A stretch of DNA of 64,000 bases from Ischnura elegans (GCF_921293095.1 NC_060251.1:57553585-57617584), one strand, 5' to 3'. Numbered from the stretch's first letter, positions 45,466 to 56,684 are shown. Notes: a model not told the origin generated them from the sequence alone. Translations and numbers: made by a program.

Positions 45466-47754
45466 GATAGTAAACTGCACGTTATTTTCCCTTGCTACCT
45501 CTGAGATTTTTACGTCTTTATGAGGTTTAAACCCTTGCATTCATTCCTCTGTTCCTATTCTTGGCACATATTTCCGAGACGACCCGTTTTTACTGTCCAG
45601 GAAGCGTTTATGTGTCGGAATTAACACATCCGAAGGCCTACACCCTACGCCTACACGTTTTAGCAGAGCCGAGAAGATCCCTTTGTTGATCTGGGGCATT
45701 CCTACCCTTTGACAAAGGGACGGGAGCCTATTCTCCCCTGGAATTCTGCTGTGGATGGTAGCACACTCTAAAAGGACCACACATTTAGTGAGTTTGTGTA
45801 CCAACCGTGTGATTCCGAGAGTCCTTTTTCGTTTCCAGTCGACCAGATTGAAAAACCTTTTAGAGACGCCCGGCGAAATATTATTGGACTTATTTATTTC
45901 CCTCCGGGAGCCCTTTTGCAGAGAAGGATTTTGGCCAAAGGTCCAGGTGAACGCGAAGTTGGCCAATACACCTTCTGCCATCAGGATATCCCGAAGCAAT
46001 ATATTAGCATTCAATTTCATCACCCGACAAGGTTAGCATTCTATTTACGAGAGTGGAAACGAGACTTTAAAAAAATAAACGAAAAAAACTTTTTCAAAAA
46101 ATATCGTGATTTTTCGCTTGAGGTTCAAGGCTGTAGAGGTGTCTGTTCTCTCTCTCTGTTGCTAATGGAGAGGGTGGGATATCTTTCTAAATAAGCTCTT
46201 CGGTATCGAAAAGTAGTCTTTCCCCCATTCCGCGGTCCCCTCGTCCTGAAATATCATGTTTATTTTTCACTACATCATAGACAAGGTGGTCCTCCAGTTG
46301 GGTGAATGTTTTATCGCCTGTTGGCCTGAGTGTTATGCGATATCATATTCTCCGTTCGAGGCTCGCGTCACCTCTTAAAACTTCTGATATTAAACTTTTT
46401 ACTGTCTGCTTTTCGTGGTAGGCTCCTCTTAAGTTCCTCGAGTGTGTTGTGAAATATTTCGGACGCCTATCTTGCTGCCCAGCGTAATTTTCATCTGTGA
46501 TTTATCTCTCTCTTATTAAAATTATATTTTATTTTTACGCTAGGTACTACTTGAAAATATTTTAATTTACTACATCCAATTGCTCTTTTTCATATTTTAA
46601 TGCGTGGATTTTTTAATTATCTATTACAATCAGTGGAAATAAAAACGAAATAAACTGCTTTATGTCAAATGAATACATCTCTAGGTATGTAGTGAGTCAA
46701 ATTAACTCCATAAAACTATATTTTATTACGAAATGTTGCAGGGAAAAAAACATGACAATGTCATAAAAAATCTTCACGTGGGCGATAACGGCATGACCAA
46801 GTCATTCCACCCAGGCGATTAACGACGGGTATTCGATTGGCAGGCATGACCCACCGGTGAGTCATACCGCCGCTAACTTGTTAAATTAATATGACATTTA
46901 ATGTCTTAGTCAGCATTTTTAAGGTGGATGCATTTTCTCTACGTATTTTGGGTGCATTACTTAGAAATATCACGAGTTCTATCTTGAAGGTCCTTGATGT
47001 GCTGTCACGTTTTGAAGAAATAATTCCTGCTGTCAAAAAATATCATTTGTCTTTCTTTCACTTCTTTCCACCAATTTCCTGGCACTTTAAATTAGGTTAC
47101 AAACACAAAGTGCTTCATTTTTTGTGAAAATAAAAGCGGTGAGCCGTGCTAAATGAATGATAATTCGCACAACTTGCCCATATAGAAGCAATAAATCCCC
47201 AATCCAATCTTCCCCATTGGTCGGATGATACTTATACGGCAGTTGGTTCATTGCAGAAGTTCATCCATACCATTTTATTCTGATAAGGTCTACTAGGAAA
47301 AAAATCCCAGCGTCGTTGCCCGAAAAACTACTTTATGGGGAATGATTTCTTATTTTTTTCTCATTGCACTTCAAAACTTGCTCATTTGTATGAACTGAAA
47401 TACGTTCTTAACTAAACAACGGTCAGCAAATAGTTATGGAATTGTTTTTAATGATACTTTTTACCGAGTACCTAGATTTAACTTCGATTTAAACCCGCTT
47501 TAACAAGTCTACCAATAAATCTATCACATTTTCATTACTCTATCTTGCTTATTTGAATTTTAAAACGAATGCATGTGATTTATAAAATACCTGCTACTGT
47601 AAATTTAATCCTCAAAAAAATGGTGTCTTTATTTGTGTCGTAAATATAAAGAATTTACCAATTTATTTTATGCATCCGATCTGCTCTGTGATTCCTAAAT
47701 ATTATGATATTTTTGAACTATTATTATTCATCGAAATATTATTCCTGTTTGCAG
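45466..47754. other. no clear gene; unrecognised open frames at 45541-46194
   Basis: A minus-strand frame of 160 codons (45541-46023) overlaps a plus-strand frame of 132 codons (45796-46194). Neither has a recognisable motif. The minus frame is basic and reads plausibly (KRKRTLGITRLVHKLTK) but has no splice or repeat support. The rest is AT-rich. Confidence 0.25.
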
Positions 47755-47851
47755 CATTTGTACAAGTCTCGTGAATTCTGTCACAACGTACCTCTTGGCC
47801 GTCAGAATGAAGAGGTCAGAAAACTACTACGGACGCCTAGAAATTTTTTGG
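47755..47851 (+). CDS. candidate internal coding exon of an unrecognised host gene
   Basis: A strong acceptor (TTATTCCTGTTTGCAG) precedes the exon and a consensus donor (TTTGG|GTAAGT) follows it. The 97-nt exon is open in phase 0 and reads HLYKSREFCHNVPLGRQNEE then VRKLLRTPRNFLG. The peptide is balanced in composition, unlike the AT-rich flanks, which look intronic. An exon of 97 nt leaves phase 1. I do not recognise the family, and no neighbouring exon was identified. It is the best host-coding candidate in the window. Confidence 0.45.
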
Positions 47852-49252
47852 GTAAGTCCTTTAAACTAATTATTGCTTGCATTATTCACGAGAATTACAA
47901 TTTCTTTTCAAGGATTCGATATAAATTAAAAGATGTCATTTGATGTTAATATGGAAATCATAAATTTCCCCTGAAACAATTTGCTCCTTTTCTGTACAAT
48001 TACTTATTATTATTATTTTCAATGGACTCTCAATATTCTTCTACATTTACGAAAATTTATTTTGAAAGAGAATCCTCTTTCAAAATAAATTTTTTATATC
48101 TTTCAAAAAAATAAATTTTGAAAGAGAATCCTCTTTACTCTACCAGAAGAGTATAGCAAAGAATGTCATTCGAGAGTAATGCCTTGAAATAAAATATCAA
48201 TTCAGTGCAGGAAGGAATTTTGCCGATGGCTAAATGGAAAAGTTTGTTGTCATAATTTTTTGATGCGGTGTAAAAAGGGTGAGAGACGGCAAGTTGATTG
48301 GAGCATGTTTTTTATTTTTTTTCTTTCCGGTGGCATCTCATGGTTTTTATTTCCTTATACCCTTTGTTTACGATATTTCGTGTATAGTCTTGAAGGATGA
48401 GATTTTCCGTTTGTAAGCCGCTCCAATTAGTACGCAGATTCGCTGAAAATTATTTCTGAGCTGCACCTTTAAAGTCATGTTCTGAATTATATCCAGGACG
48501 CCCTAAACAGCTACCAACGCGGCTGCTTAAGTCGCATTTTCCTCATTGTGAACGGACATTAACAGCACGGCGTCCATTGTCGGTGTCAAAGATATAGAAG
48601 AAGAAAAACATTCAATTTGAAATGTTTATTGAACGCAATAATTTCTCGATTACATTCTCTTTCTCTGACACTTTGTTTTTTCATTTCATGGAAAGCATTC
48701 TGTATTTAGCGATAAACGTCGCCCTGAAGGTAATTTTCTTCAATAAATAAAAGTGAGGTTTTTTCATTAAATTTGGTTAGTTTAAGGTGAGTTGCTTGAC
48801 TTTTTCAGCTATTCCAATGTCTTTTATACTAATATTACTGAGTGCGATCTTCTTACCTTAATCCGTGTAAATCAGAGAACTTAAGGTACAATCTTTAATC
48901 GATGAGCTCTGGAATTATTATTCATACATATGCTCCTTTCTCAAGATGTGTGAACATTTTAAGCTTTCCTTTCATTTTCACTCATTTCGAACTTAAATCC
49001 ACCTTTAAACACAATTACCTGGCAGCTTAATTTTAATCTTACTATAAACCTTTTCCTCGCTCTATCAGGGATAACAACGGTGTCTCGATTAATAAAATTA
49101 ATGGCGTCGCTCGCTAGGACGATTCATTGCATGTTTTTATTTTTCAATTGTTCTTCCCTTTCATGGATATATTATAGGAATTACTAACCGTTGGATATTT
49201 TTGCCGTTCCATGAATTTGTACGTTTTTGCTGTTATTATTCTAAGTATTTTT
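47852..49252 (+). other. AT-rich, intron-like sequence
   Basis: Strongly AT-rich. At 48058-48140 the word TTTGAAAGAGAATCCTCTTT appears twice, the first copy being part of a small palindrome. No further exon was identified with confidence. Confidence 0.3.
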
Positions 49253-49345
49253 AAAGACCGTGTGGTGTGCATGTGGGGGTCCTTCTGCATGCTCCAGGCT
49301 GGTGATTAGTCACCACCTGCCAAATACCCTAGAGGTTGATGCGTG
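49253..49345 (+). repeat. LINE 3' end fragment
   Basis: GTGTGGTGTGCATG, GGTGATTAGTCACCACCTGC and CAAATACCCTAGAGGT align with the minus strand of 56690-56790. It is therefore a short 3' end of that LINE family. Confidence 0.55.
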
Positions 49346-50392
49346 TACTATGAATGCGCGACATTCTTTTTATCTGTTTCATTTTCTGAAGTTCATTTGC
49401 TGTTTGTTGTACTTGCTTTTTGATTTTTTATTGTTTTGTGCTGAGTTGGCGCCTTAATTACAGAAAGGAAAACAAGGGATTGTTGTGGAAGAAACCATTT
49501 TGATATGTAAGGGATAAAGAAAGATTAAAAAATGCCAAGTGATATTGAAGACTTTCTTTTATCTAATCGCTCTGATACATTTAGGTGGCTTTCAGAGCGG
49601 AGGAGAGTCCTGGTTTCGGTATTCACTTCCATACCTCCGGTCCATTTTTAACCTTTGTCTCCTCAGAATGCAATATTTTGCTCACCTCAAGGGATCCAAG
49701 ATGCGTCGTCAAGGTTTCTAGCGTGCTCGAGTATTTCCTTTTGTCCCCCGAGCCACCCATGCAGGGCTTCTTCGGCTGACATTGCTGTGGCGAACTTTTC
49801 GCCAGCACTGCCTCGGAGGGTCGGTCGGTCGGTGGTGGTCATTCCGTGCGCTGTCCCTTCTTGCGGTTTGGACTTCTGGCTCTTGGAACTTCCCCGCAGT
49901 GACCTGTCGACTCCAAACAATGCCTCCTCATCATCGCCTCAAAGAGAGAAGTCAATTCCGACGCGTCCCCCACTCACCTCATGGCTTGCTCCTGCTGCAA
50001 GAAAACAGGAATTCTCGGAAATGACCAACCAACGTTCCAGCTAGCATCCATAAACCGTGGTGCTCGTTTGGTGAGGTATTTGCTATCTATAGCGCATTCA
50101 GTATATTGCAGCGGGGGGGTTACCTCTCAGGATTATTGTGAGCCTGAGAGGTTACGAAATTTTTAGAATTTCGAGGATTTTAACAACACTTTAACCTCCT
50201 CAGACCTTAAATTGAATTTTCCACACGTAAATTGCGTTTGAATCGTTTTTCTACAGAAATATAACTGAAATATACTCATCATCATCACCGGTAAACAATG
50301 CTAAGGTTAGTTTGACGCAGCTCTCGACTCAACTTCTTTTCGACTTTCTTCTCGACTTTTAAATTGAGGAAATGAATTGCCGAATAAAAAAT
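49346..50392. other. GC-richer patch, no clear gene
   Basis: GC content rises at 49600-50050 with several overlapping frames and no motif. The subsegment 49935-49978 is duplicated at 52014-52055. A small hairpin (GGTTACCTCTCAGG / CCTGAGAGGTTAC) lies at 50116-50155. Confidence 0.3.
49925..50010. repeat. duplicated GC-rich module, copy 1
   Basis: TCAAAGAGAGAAGTCAATTC, then CGACGCGTCCCCCACTCACC. This matches TCAAAGCGAGAAGTCAATTC, then GGACACGTCCCCAACTCACC at 52014-52054. On the minus strand both begin with an AG|GTGAGT donor-like site. Confidence 0.5.
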
Positions 50393-50579
50393 ATAGGGTG
50401 CCATTTAAAAAAGAAATACCGCTGTTCATATCTTTGTAAATAACAAATCTACAAGGAAGACAATCATGTTAATTAATGTCCCCCTGACGGCTAATGGACA
50501 TTTGCTTGACACATTTTTGAATTTACATCTGGACAAAAAGTTATTTCGGGTGGTCAAGATAAATGGGACACCCTGTATA
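50393..50579. mobile_element. miniature inverted-repeat element
   Basis: The left end TATAGGGTGCCATTTAA and the reverse-complemented right end TACAGGGTGTCCCATTTA form a terminal inverted repeat of about 14-18 bp with indels. The interior is about 150 bp and non-coding. TA-type targets flank it (AATA and TATATT). Ends of this type are widespread in arthropod miniature elements. I do not assign a superfamily. Confidence 0.45.
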
Positions 50580-51429
50580 TTAATCCGCTTAAAAAACTGT
50601 TAATTCTTCTAGCAAAAATCATTTCGCAATAATTTTCGTACCGCCTATGTTACGTAAAAAAATGCAGCAGTCATTAAAAATTGTTTTATGCAAAAAGAAA
50701 ATATTGCATGCATGCATGGTACTAAGGTTTAATGGGGTCATATTATTGGAATCAAGGAAAAGAGTAATCAATAAATGGTTTTCACCTTTCTTAATGCCAC
50801 TAATAATGGAATAACACCAAAACTGGAATCTTTCGTAATCAAACACGCTTTAATTTCCAGGGAGAGATGAAAAACAGCTGAGTATACTCAAGAACAGAAT
50901 ATATAGCTTAAGATAAAAGCGCCGCTCGCCACTTAATGTCACTCTTAGAACAGGAAATGATTTTTTTTAAACAGATGTATCATATATAATACACTGGGAC
51001 AGAAGAGATTGTCTCATTACTAATTTTCCAAAGAATTGAGTTTTTCAAACAAAAATTTATAAACACTTTTAGTCATTTTCCCTCATGTTAATTTTTCGTA
51101 TTATGCAGTACGTTTCCATTCCTTATTAGAAAAGATCCAAAGCAGAACTTTTTTTTATCAATTCTAGCTCGATTACTCTAGCCTACTTGGGGCTAGGTAA
51201 GACAACAGTTAGGAGTTTCAAAGTGTCAGACATTTTGTCACAATTTCACACTCAGAAACAACCAGTGGCAGATCCAGGATAGGGACAAGGGGGGAGGCGT
51301 TTTGGGGCTCTCCTCTCCTGTAAATATTCGACAACTGAACGAATTTGCCATTTTATCTAGTGCACATTGTATACCCCAGGGGGAATATACCTCACCCCTA
51401 GTCGCTCTCTGTATCCGACTGATTATTAC
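50580..51429. other. one hAT-like end, otherwise nothing
   Basis: CCAGTGGCAGATCCAGG at 51262, followed by G-runs, resembles the end of a CAGTGGC-type hAT element. I found no matching opposite end. The rest is AT-rich. Confidence 0.3.
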
Positions 51430-51500
51430 TATTATTCCGCTTAAGGTACGTTTACATGGAGAATTTAGCAAGCTACTCCTACCTGCCTTCCCACGTAAGT
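51430..51500 (-). repeat. possible LINE tail fragment
   Basis: GCTTAAGGTACGTTTACATGG at 51439 resembles GATTAAGGTAGTTTTCCATGG at 40637 and a related word at 24454. It may be a short end of the recurrent LINE family. Confidence 0.3.
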
Positions 51501-52799
51501 GGGGTGTATGCGTGGATTTTTTAGCGATATATGCTGATCTAATATTTTTCTATAGAGATATTAGATCATAAGAAAAAATTTCCGCTACCGCAGCGGTGCA
51601 ACACAAAAGCGCAATCGGAAGCGCAGTGAATTGAGATGGTCAATGCTATATTTAAAAATACAACAGCCGTTGGCATAGCAACTGTATGCGAAGCTGTCGC
51701 GGGTCATTGTAGCTGTTAGTTATGTTTTTCGGGTTTGCCCCGCGTATTTGTTCAGTTTTTGCCCGAAGTTTCGTGACCGTTGCTGGTCATTTTTTTTAGG
51801 GAATATGCGAAGTTTGGACGTTCGGGGTCAGGAAATTTGGTCTATGGGTAATGTGCGGAATAAGGAGAGTTGCGGTCAAGACAACTTTGGGTACGGAAAA
51901 CGGACGTTCACATCTACCGTGGCAGACAAAATGTGTGCGGAGTACGGATGAGGCGGATTTACATCGTAAGGTTGCTGGTAGTCGAGACAAGGCGTCAGAG
52001 TCCCTCCTCATCTCTTCAAAGCGAGAAGTCAATTCGGACACGTCCCCAACTCACCTTTACGGGCTGGTCAGTTACTTCACCTTCATCTCCTTCAAGACGT
52101 CACCCTTAGACACTTCGGCCTTGGTGCTCGAAAAGGAAAAACCTTCTTTCATGTCCCGTCCCACATCATTAAACTCGCCTGAAAGACTCGCATTGTTCGC
52201 AAAAGTGCATTGTGGTCAGCGCGAGACCACAGGGTTGGGGTAAAAGGAGGAGACAGGCCGCGCAAGCTCTCGGAACAACCCGTCTTATCTTGCGGTCGCA
52301 CGCGAGTCCAAGGAAAATATCGAAATGCTAAAACTTAATATTTGTTACACCAAATCGGTTTGAAATCTCATTGATTTTAGTGTAAGGTGTGTTCAGAAAT
52401 AACGAAAATAATAATAATCAATTACAAGATTCCATTGATGAAACGAACAAACAGACGTAGCAAGTTAAGAAAAAAACGTGAAAATACGGAAGGGCGATAA
52501 TACAGATATTTGCATTGAATGAACTATGATTGCTATAAGCGGTGGGCAGTAGCCAGCACGCTAAAAAAACAATTCACCGTTTCGAGGGGGAGGGCGGCTC
52601 GAGACCTCTTGATCCCCCTCTTTGAATATGCGTCTGAATGTTCCGGAATATACTTGGGGACCATCAACATTTTTCCTTGTATTTCCTCCTTTGCATCCTT
52701 AACATAAGCAGCTGGAGTTCATTCAGTTTGCTCCCAAGCAGTCAAACCTTGTTGAAAACCGTCGCCAGAAAGGTCTATGAAATTAGAGCAGGGACGAAA
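51501..52799. other. GC-richer patch, no clear gene
   Basis: At 51735-52245 several frames of 80-130 codons overlap on both strands without motifs. The second copy of the GC-rich module lies at 52014-52055. The flanks are AT-rich. Confidence 0.3.
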
Positions 52800-53345
52800 T
52801 TTTCGAGGTGCGTGGAGAATTTTATTTTTTTGAAAAAAGTATATTTATTTATGTGGTCACTTTTTTATGTTCTTATTTATTTGTCTGCAATGTTATAAAT
52901 GTTTTCGTCTTCAAAATAGTCCCCATTAGATATTATGCACTTGTACCAGCGCTTCTTCTAATCCTCGAAACACTTCTCAAACTCGATCTTTGGGTATCCA
53001 TAATTAAAACATAAATGGTAATTTCCACACTATTTAATGTAACACTTAACGACTGACCATGGTGTCGACACTTTGTGTCATTTTCAAACCTTTTTTCACC
53101 TTGAAAATGATTTTTTCACCAACAGAGAAGGATTTTTTTCACCTTGAAAATGACACAAAGTGTCGATACCATGGTCAGTCGTTAAGTGTTAAATTAAGTA
53201 GTGTGGAAATTACCATTTGTGTTTTAATCATGGATATAGCAATATTCCACAAAATTAAGCCTGAAACGATTTTATACGTTCGATCTTTGGGGTAGCCTTT
53301 AGCTCAGTCAGTTATTTCTTTTCATATTGTCTATGCTTCGACGCA
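52800..53345 (-). pseudogene. mariner transposase C-terminus, split by a foldback element
   Basis: The minus strand reads NMKRN, then TELKATPKI on the far side of the insertion (53297-53345). It continues IEFEKCFED, a TAG stop, KKRWYKCIISNGDYFEDENI and a stop (about 52880). EFEKCFEDWKKRW.KCI...GDYFEGD is the classic C-terminal signature of mariner transposases; the W codon here is TAG. The end near 52804 (CGAGGTGCGTGGAGAATTTT) has the look of a mariner terminal repeat. The catalytic domain is missing. Confidence 0.75.
53000..53280 (+). mobile_element. Penelope-type foldback element inside mariner, 16-17 bp target duplication
   Basis: Flanked by CGATCTTTGGGTATCC (52984-52999) and CGATCTTTGGGGTAGCC (53281-53297), a duplication of mariner coding sequence. 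The inverted arms contain AATGACACAAAGTGTCGA and ACCATGGTCAGTCGTTAAG. Each arm has a perfect 5-bp stem II (GACAC-AAA-GTGTC), then GATACC or GACACC, a palindromic CCATGG and GTC. The right tail is CATGGATATAGCAATATTCC, then AAGCCTGAAACGATTTTATAC, shared with 2476 and 32550. Confidence 0.75.
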
Positions 53346-53378
53346 GCCAACCCGAAAACCATCGAGAGAACTGTAATT
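53337..53378 (+). repeat. short dispersed word
   Basis: TTCGACGCAGCCAACCCGAA then AACCATCGAGAGAACT recurs at 57891-57927 as TTCGACGTAGCTAAGCCGAA then AACCATGGAGAGAACT. The element type is unknown. Confidence 0.4.
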
Positions 53379-54714
53379 ACAATTGTCTAAAATCGAGTTG
53401 TAGTGAAGTTATAATTGTATCGAAAGTCGGTGGTGAAAATAGCCCATCGGACGAGTGAAAATCGCCCATTGAAGAGGTTTCGTCCTGCCTGCTTGTATCT
53501 CCTCAATTGATCTCCAGTTCGCCTCCGGGGGTCCAGTGAACGGGACAGTGGAGGCTGTAACGAATCAACCCTCCGATGGCCTGGCGAACGGGTTCCCCCT
53601 TGCATCTAAAATCTGGACGGAAGGGCATAAATTTTCCCGCCACGAGATCTTCGTCCGGGGTCTCCCGTCGTGCGTGTTTTGTTTCTTGTTTCATCGCCAG
53701 AGAAGCGGGAGAGACGACTCCAAAACCACCTCTCTCCTTCCCCATTCACCACTCTTTTTATATGCCCTTCCATTGAAATTAGCATGGGTTTTCGATCGAA
53801 AAACGTAACCAAAAATTCTTCATCTCCGTGAGTCTGACGTTTTTAAATGAAAGCTTTAAGTGCCGATGAGCTCCCAGCGTTCCTGAGGAATGACGAGATC
53901 GATAATTTTTCTCTTCGTTTTCTTTCGTCGGAATTAACGCTTCTTTTTTGTTTGCGTCTTTCCCATCTCCGGGCCCCTCTCAAACATTTGCCGAATCAAA
54001 TCTCACGTCGTCTGGACTGCTTGAATTATGAGTGTCCCTCACGCGCAGTGGAGAGATCTCTTTATATTCGGGTGCCTTTGAACCGCTCCGGAGTATGAGT
54101 CGGGCACCAATCGTTGATCAAGAGGTGAGCTTCGTTTTTATCAGTCGGTCGAGTTTCCGGGCAGTTGATTAAGTGTTGTCGCCGTAATGAATATGTCTTC
54201 CGTGGACTCTGCTGGCTGAGAATGTTTTCAAGTCGCTCATTTATTTTGTTTTTTAAATCTTCCGAGTAGGGAATGCTATTCCAATACATGCGCTTACGGT
54301 TCGTTCCCGTGTAAATGGGCGTGGCATTTATTTTCAACCCTCAAATGGTCAGAGTTTACACCATGTTTGGGCCAATATAATTCTATTATCGGTTTGAATC
54401 TGTCATGAACCGTCGACGCGTAACTTTGAAGTGACCAATTTTACCTTGTGGCGAATCGATCAATTCCAATTTTTTATCTCAGTCAGCCAAGATGGCTAGC
54501 CATTCACGACTTATCATGTCTATTTTCTTGTGTAACCTGCTATATAGCTGGTTGTACAAGAAAAGGTTGGGATGTGTCGTTGGACGTTGATAGGTAACTT
54601 GGAATTTGTACCGATTACCTCTCAGTAGACCGATCAAGTCCATTTTTTTCCTTTGACTACAAGGCTATGCACACCTCATTCTGTCCATTGACTAGTGTTT
54701 TCTGCTCTTTATTC
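53379..54714. other. GC-richer patch, no clear gene
   Basis: GC content rises at 53480-54110 with overlapping frames of up to 91 codons on both strands and no motif. Otherwise nothing was seen. Confidence 0.3.
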
Positions 54715-54890
54715 GATGAAATGAATGGCGTAGGCTGATACTTTGTGGAAATCCATTGTAGGATATGGAGAAAAATATTTTGCAGTTTTCGACATAAACA
54801 CTTATTTCAACATAAGTCAACATGTTTCAATCATCAGGACATGTTTCAGTCATCAGGACTCGTCATGATGATGCCTCACTGCATTGAAGC
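54715..54890 (-). mobile_element. Penelope-type terminal fragment with duplicated core
   Basis: The minus strand reads GTCCTGATGACTGAAACAT, then GTCCTGATGATTGAAACAT, then GTTGACTTATG. The CTGATGA...GAAACATGT block is thus repeated in tandem. Stem II is missing between the two invariant strands, so no ribozyme is claimed. The tail includes ATTTCCACAAAGTATCAGCC, similar to the ATTCCACAAAATTAAGCCTG tail at 53243. Confidence 0.5.
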
Positions 54891-56104
54891 ATGTTGATTC
54901 CTTTAAAATAAAGATTTATCTGGAAAAGTGTATAGTATCGTTGCTTCATATATTACTCTTTATTCATTGTATTATTGTATTGTTTTGTATAGCTTTATAT
55001 GCCTTGGTGTACGCATGTTTTGCACAGCCTTCTGTTGAAAAAAAAGACGTAAAGGCGTACCTGTATTCATTTGGTGGACTATTTCAAAAGAATCGTTTTA
55101 GCCGTGATCCAATCGCTGATTTAGGAATGAGCATCGTCATATCAGTCACCAAAATTTATGAGCATTTGATTCAGTGTTGAAACCATAACGAATATGTCGG
55201 CAAGGCTTTGGCATCTATTGCAGTAAAATATTGTGGGTAACGGGCTTCCGGGAGGTCCGGGGGGTATGGAATGCCTCTTAATGGAAGAGGGTCCGGGGAG
55301 CCCCACCCCCAGATATTAAATAAAATAAATTGTGATTTTAAAACATTTTTTACCTCTTTCGATATCAAATTTTTACGTAATTTTACATCCCATCAGGAAA
55401 AAAAACAATACATGATTGTACGAATCATGCTGTTTTCGTGTAAAATAGCGCCCTAACAAATACTTAAAAACACAATTACGCTGATAACCTCATTAAATTC
55501 TCCTTGGGACATTTCCTTAGTATCAAATACGCGTCCCCAACGTCCCATACCCTGTACCCCCGGTCATATACTGTACAAAATATTTTTCGAGTGGTTACTT
55601 CTGATCCTCCGGGGGAGGGGGGAATGCAAGTCACCTGCTACCCCTTGTGGATTCGTTCCTTTTTCAATGGGGTTGGCTATAATTGATTGCCAACAAGATT
55701 TCATGATTTTGCTATACATAATTTTGTCATCGGTTTTGATCTATAATGGATTATTTTCGGTTAACTTTGATTTGATATCAATTTTCTCGAAATTTATTGA
55801 TCAATTTCATTTTTTTATTTTATTTTTTTTTCAAATTCTATTCCTGCATCACAAAAAAGCGGACGAATTTTAATGAAATTCACTGTATGAGCTTTTATAA
55901 CGCTGAATTTCATCGCCTTATTTTATAATTAATATTTTGCATAGCCCTCTGCTTACTGAGCAAAATTAATCAAAGATTCTAACAGTATTGTGTGAGTAGG
56001 ATACTCAAGGCCTAACTTCGTAAGCCCTGTGAAAGCTGTAGTCTATATATAATTGAGCGTGTTTGTAATTGCCACCAGGTCCTGAAAATAGTTGATTTTC
56101 TGCT
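54891..56104. other. no gene seen
   Basis: AT-rich, apart from a G-rich and C-rich patch at 55235-55315 that resembles the interior of the CAGTGGC-type hAT elements. No ends could be paired. Confidence 0.35.
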
Positions 56105-56116
56105 AAATATATTTGA

Positions 56117-56300
56117 TGATCAACGAAGATATCGTATTGCCCAAATATTTTAACAGCATACTACACGTGTGTCAATTGTTACACAACCATCATCAGGTAG
56201 AACGAGTACGCTGTTATAATAAAATTTGTGGGCAATACGATATCTTCGTTGATCATTACATATATTTTCCACGACATCTGTCTGCAAAAAGTTGACTTTA
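56117..56300 (+). mobile_element. Penelope-type foldback element with 12-bp target duplication
   Basis: Exact duplications AAATATATTTGA (56105-56116 and 56301-56312) flank it. The arms TGATCAACGAAGATATCG.. and its reverse complement ending at 56256 are near-perfect over about 26 bp and then diverge. ACCTGATGATGGTTGTGTAA is read on the minus strand of the left arm. The tail ATATATTTTCCACGACATC after the right arm mirrors the ATATTCCAC tail of 53000. Confidence 0.65.
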
Positions 56301-56324
56301 AAATATATTTGAATGACATGGGGG

Positions 56325-56575
56325 AAACTTTGTAGCCTTGTGGGTAGAGAACTTGGCTTCTGACTTGAGGGATCTAGTTTCAAATCCCGAGTGAAGCCTT
56401 AGGACACCCTCACATAAAACCTAGGAGTGCAGAGTAATCCAGGGAACTGGCCCCCCTACCATGAATGTGCGAAACTCAAACGCCATCGGCTTTCTCTGAG
56501 GTTAGTTCTACTCTCATTTATCGCAACAAAACTTCATGTTGAACCTCGGAGTGAGTGAGGATAATAACAATAATA
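56325..56575 (+). repeat. tRNA-derived SINE
   Basis: TGTAGCCTTGTGGGTAGAG (A-box region), GACTTGAGGGATCTAG and TTTCAAATCCCGAGTGAAGC (B box and T-arm) form a tRNA-like head. The body contains CCAGGGAACTGG and GTTCTACTCTCATTTATC, and the element ends with AATAACAATAATAACAT. The body word links it to the tandem array at 27774. No intact acceptor stem. Confidence 0.55.
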
Positions 56576-56684
56576 ACATGGTTTATTTTTTAGGACATTG
56601 TCGATTAAGAACACATTGGGGTTATACTTTACAAAAGAGCCCATTACACAGACAAATTACAAAATTTATAATGGGGAAATATAG

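Noticed and set aside
45541-46194. overlapping 160- and 132-codon frames as genes
   Set aside because: They oppose each other on the two strands with no motif, promoter or splice evidence for either.
51262-51300. complete hAT element starting CAGTGGCAGATCC
   Set aside because: Only one end is recognisable. No matching opposite end or 8-bp duplication was found.
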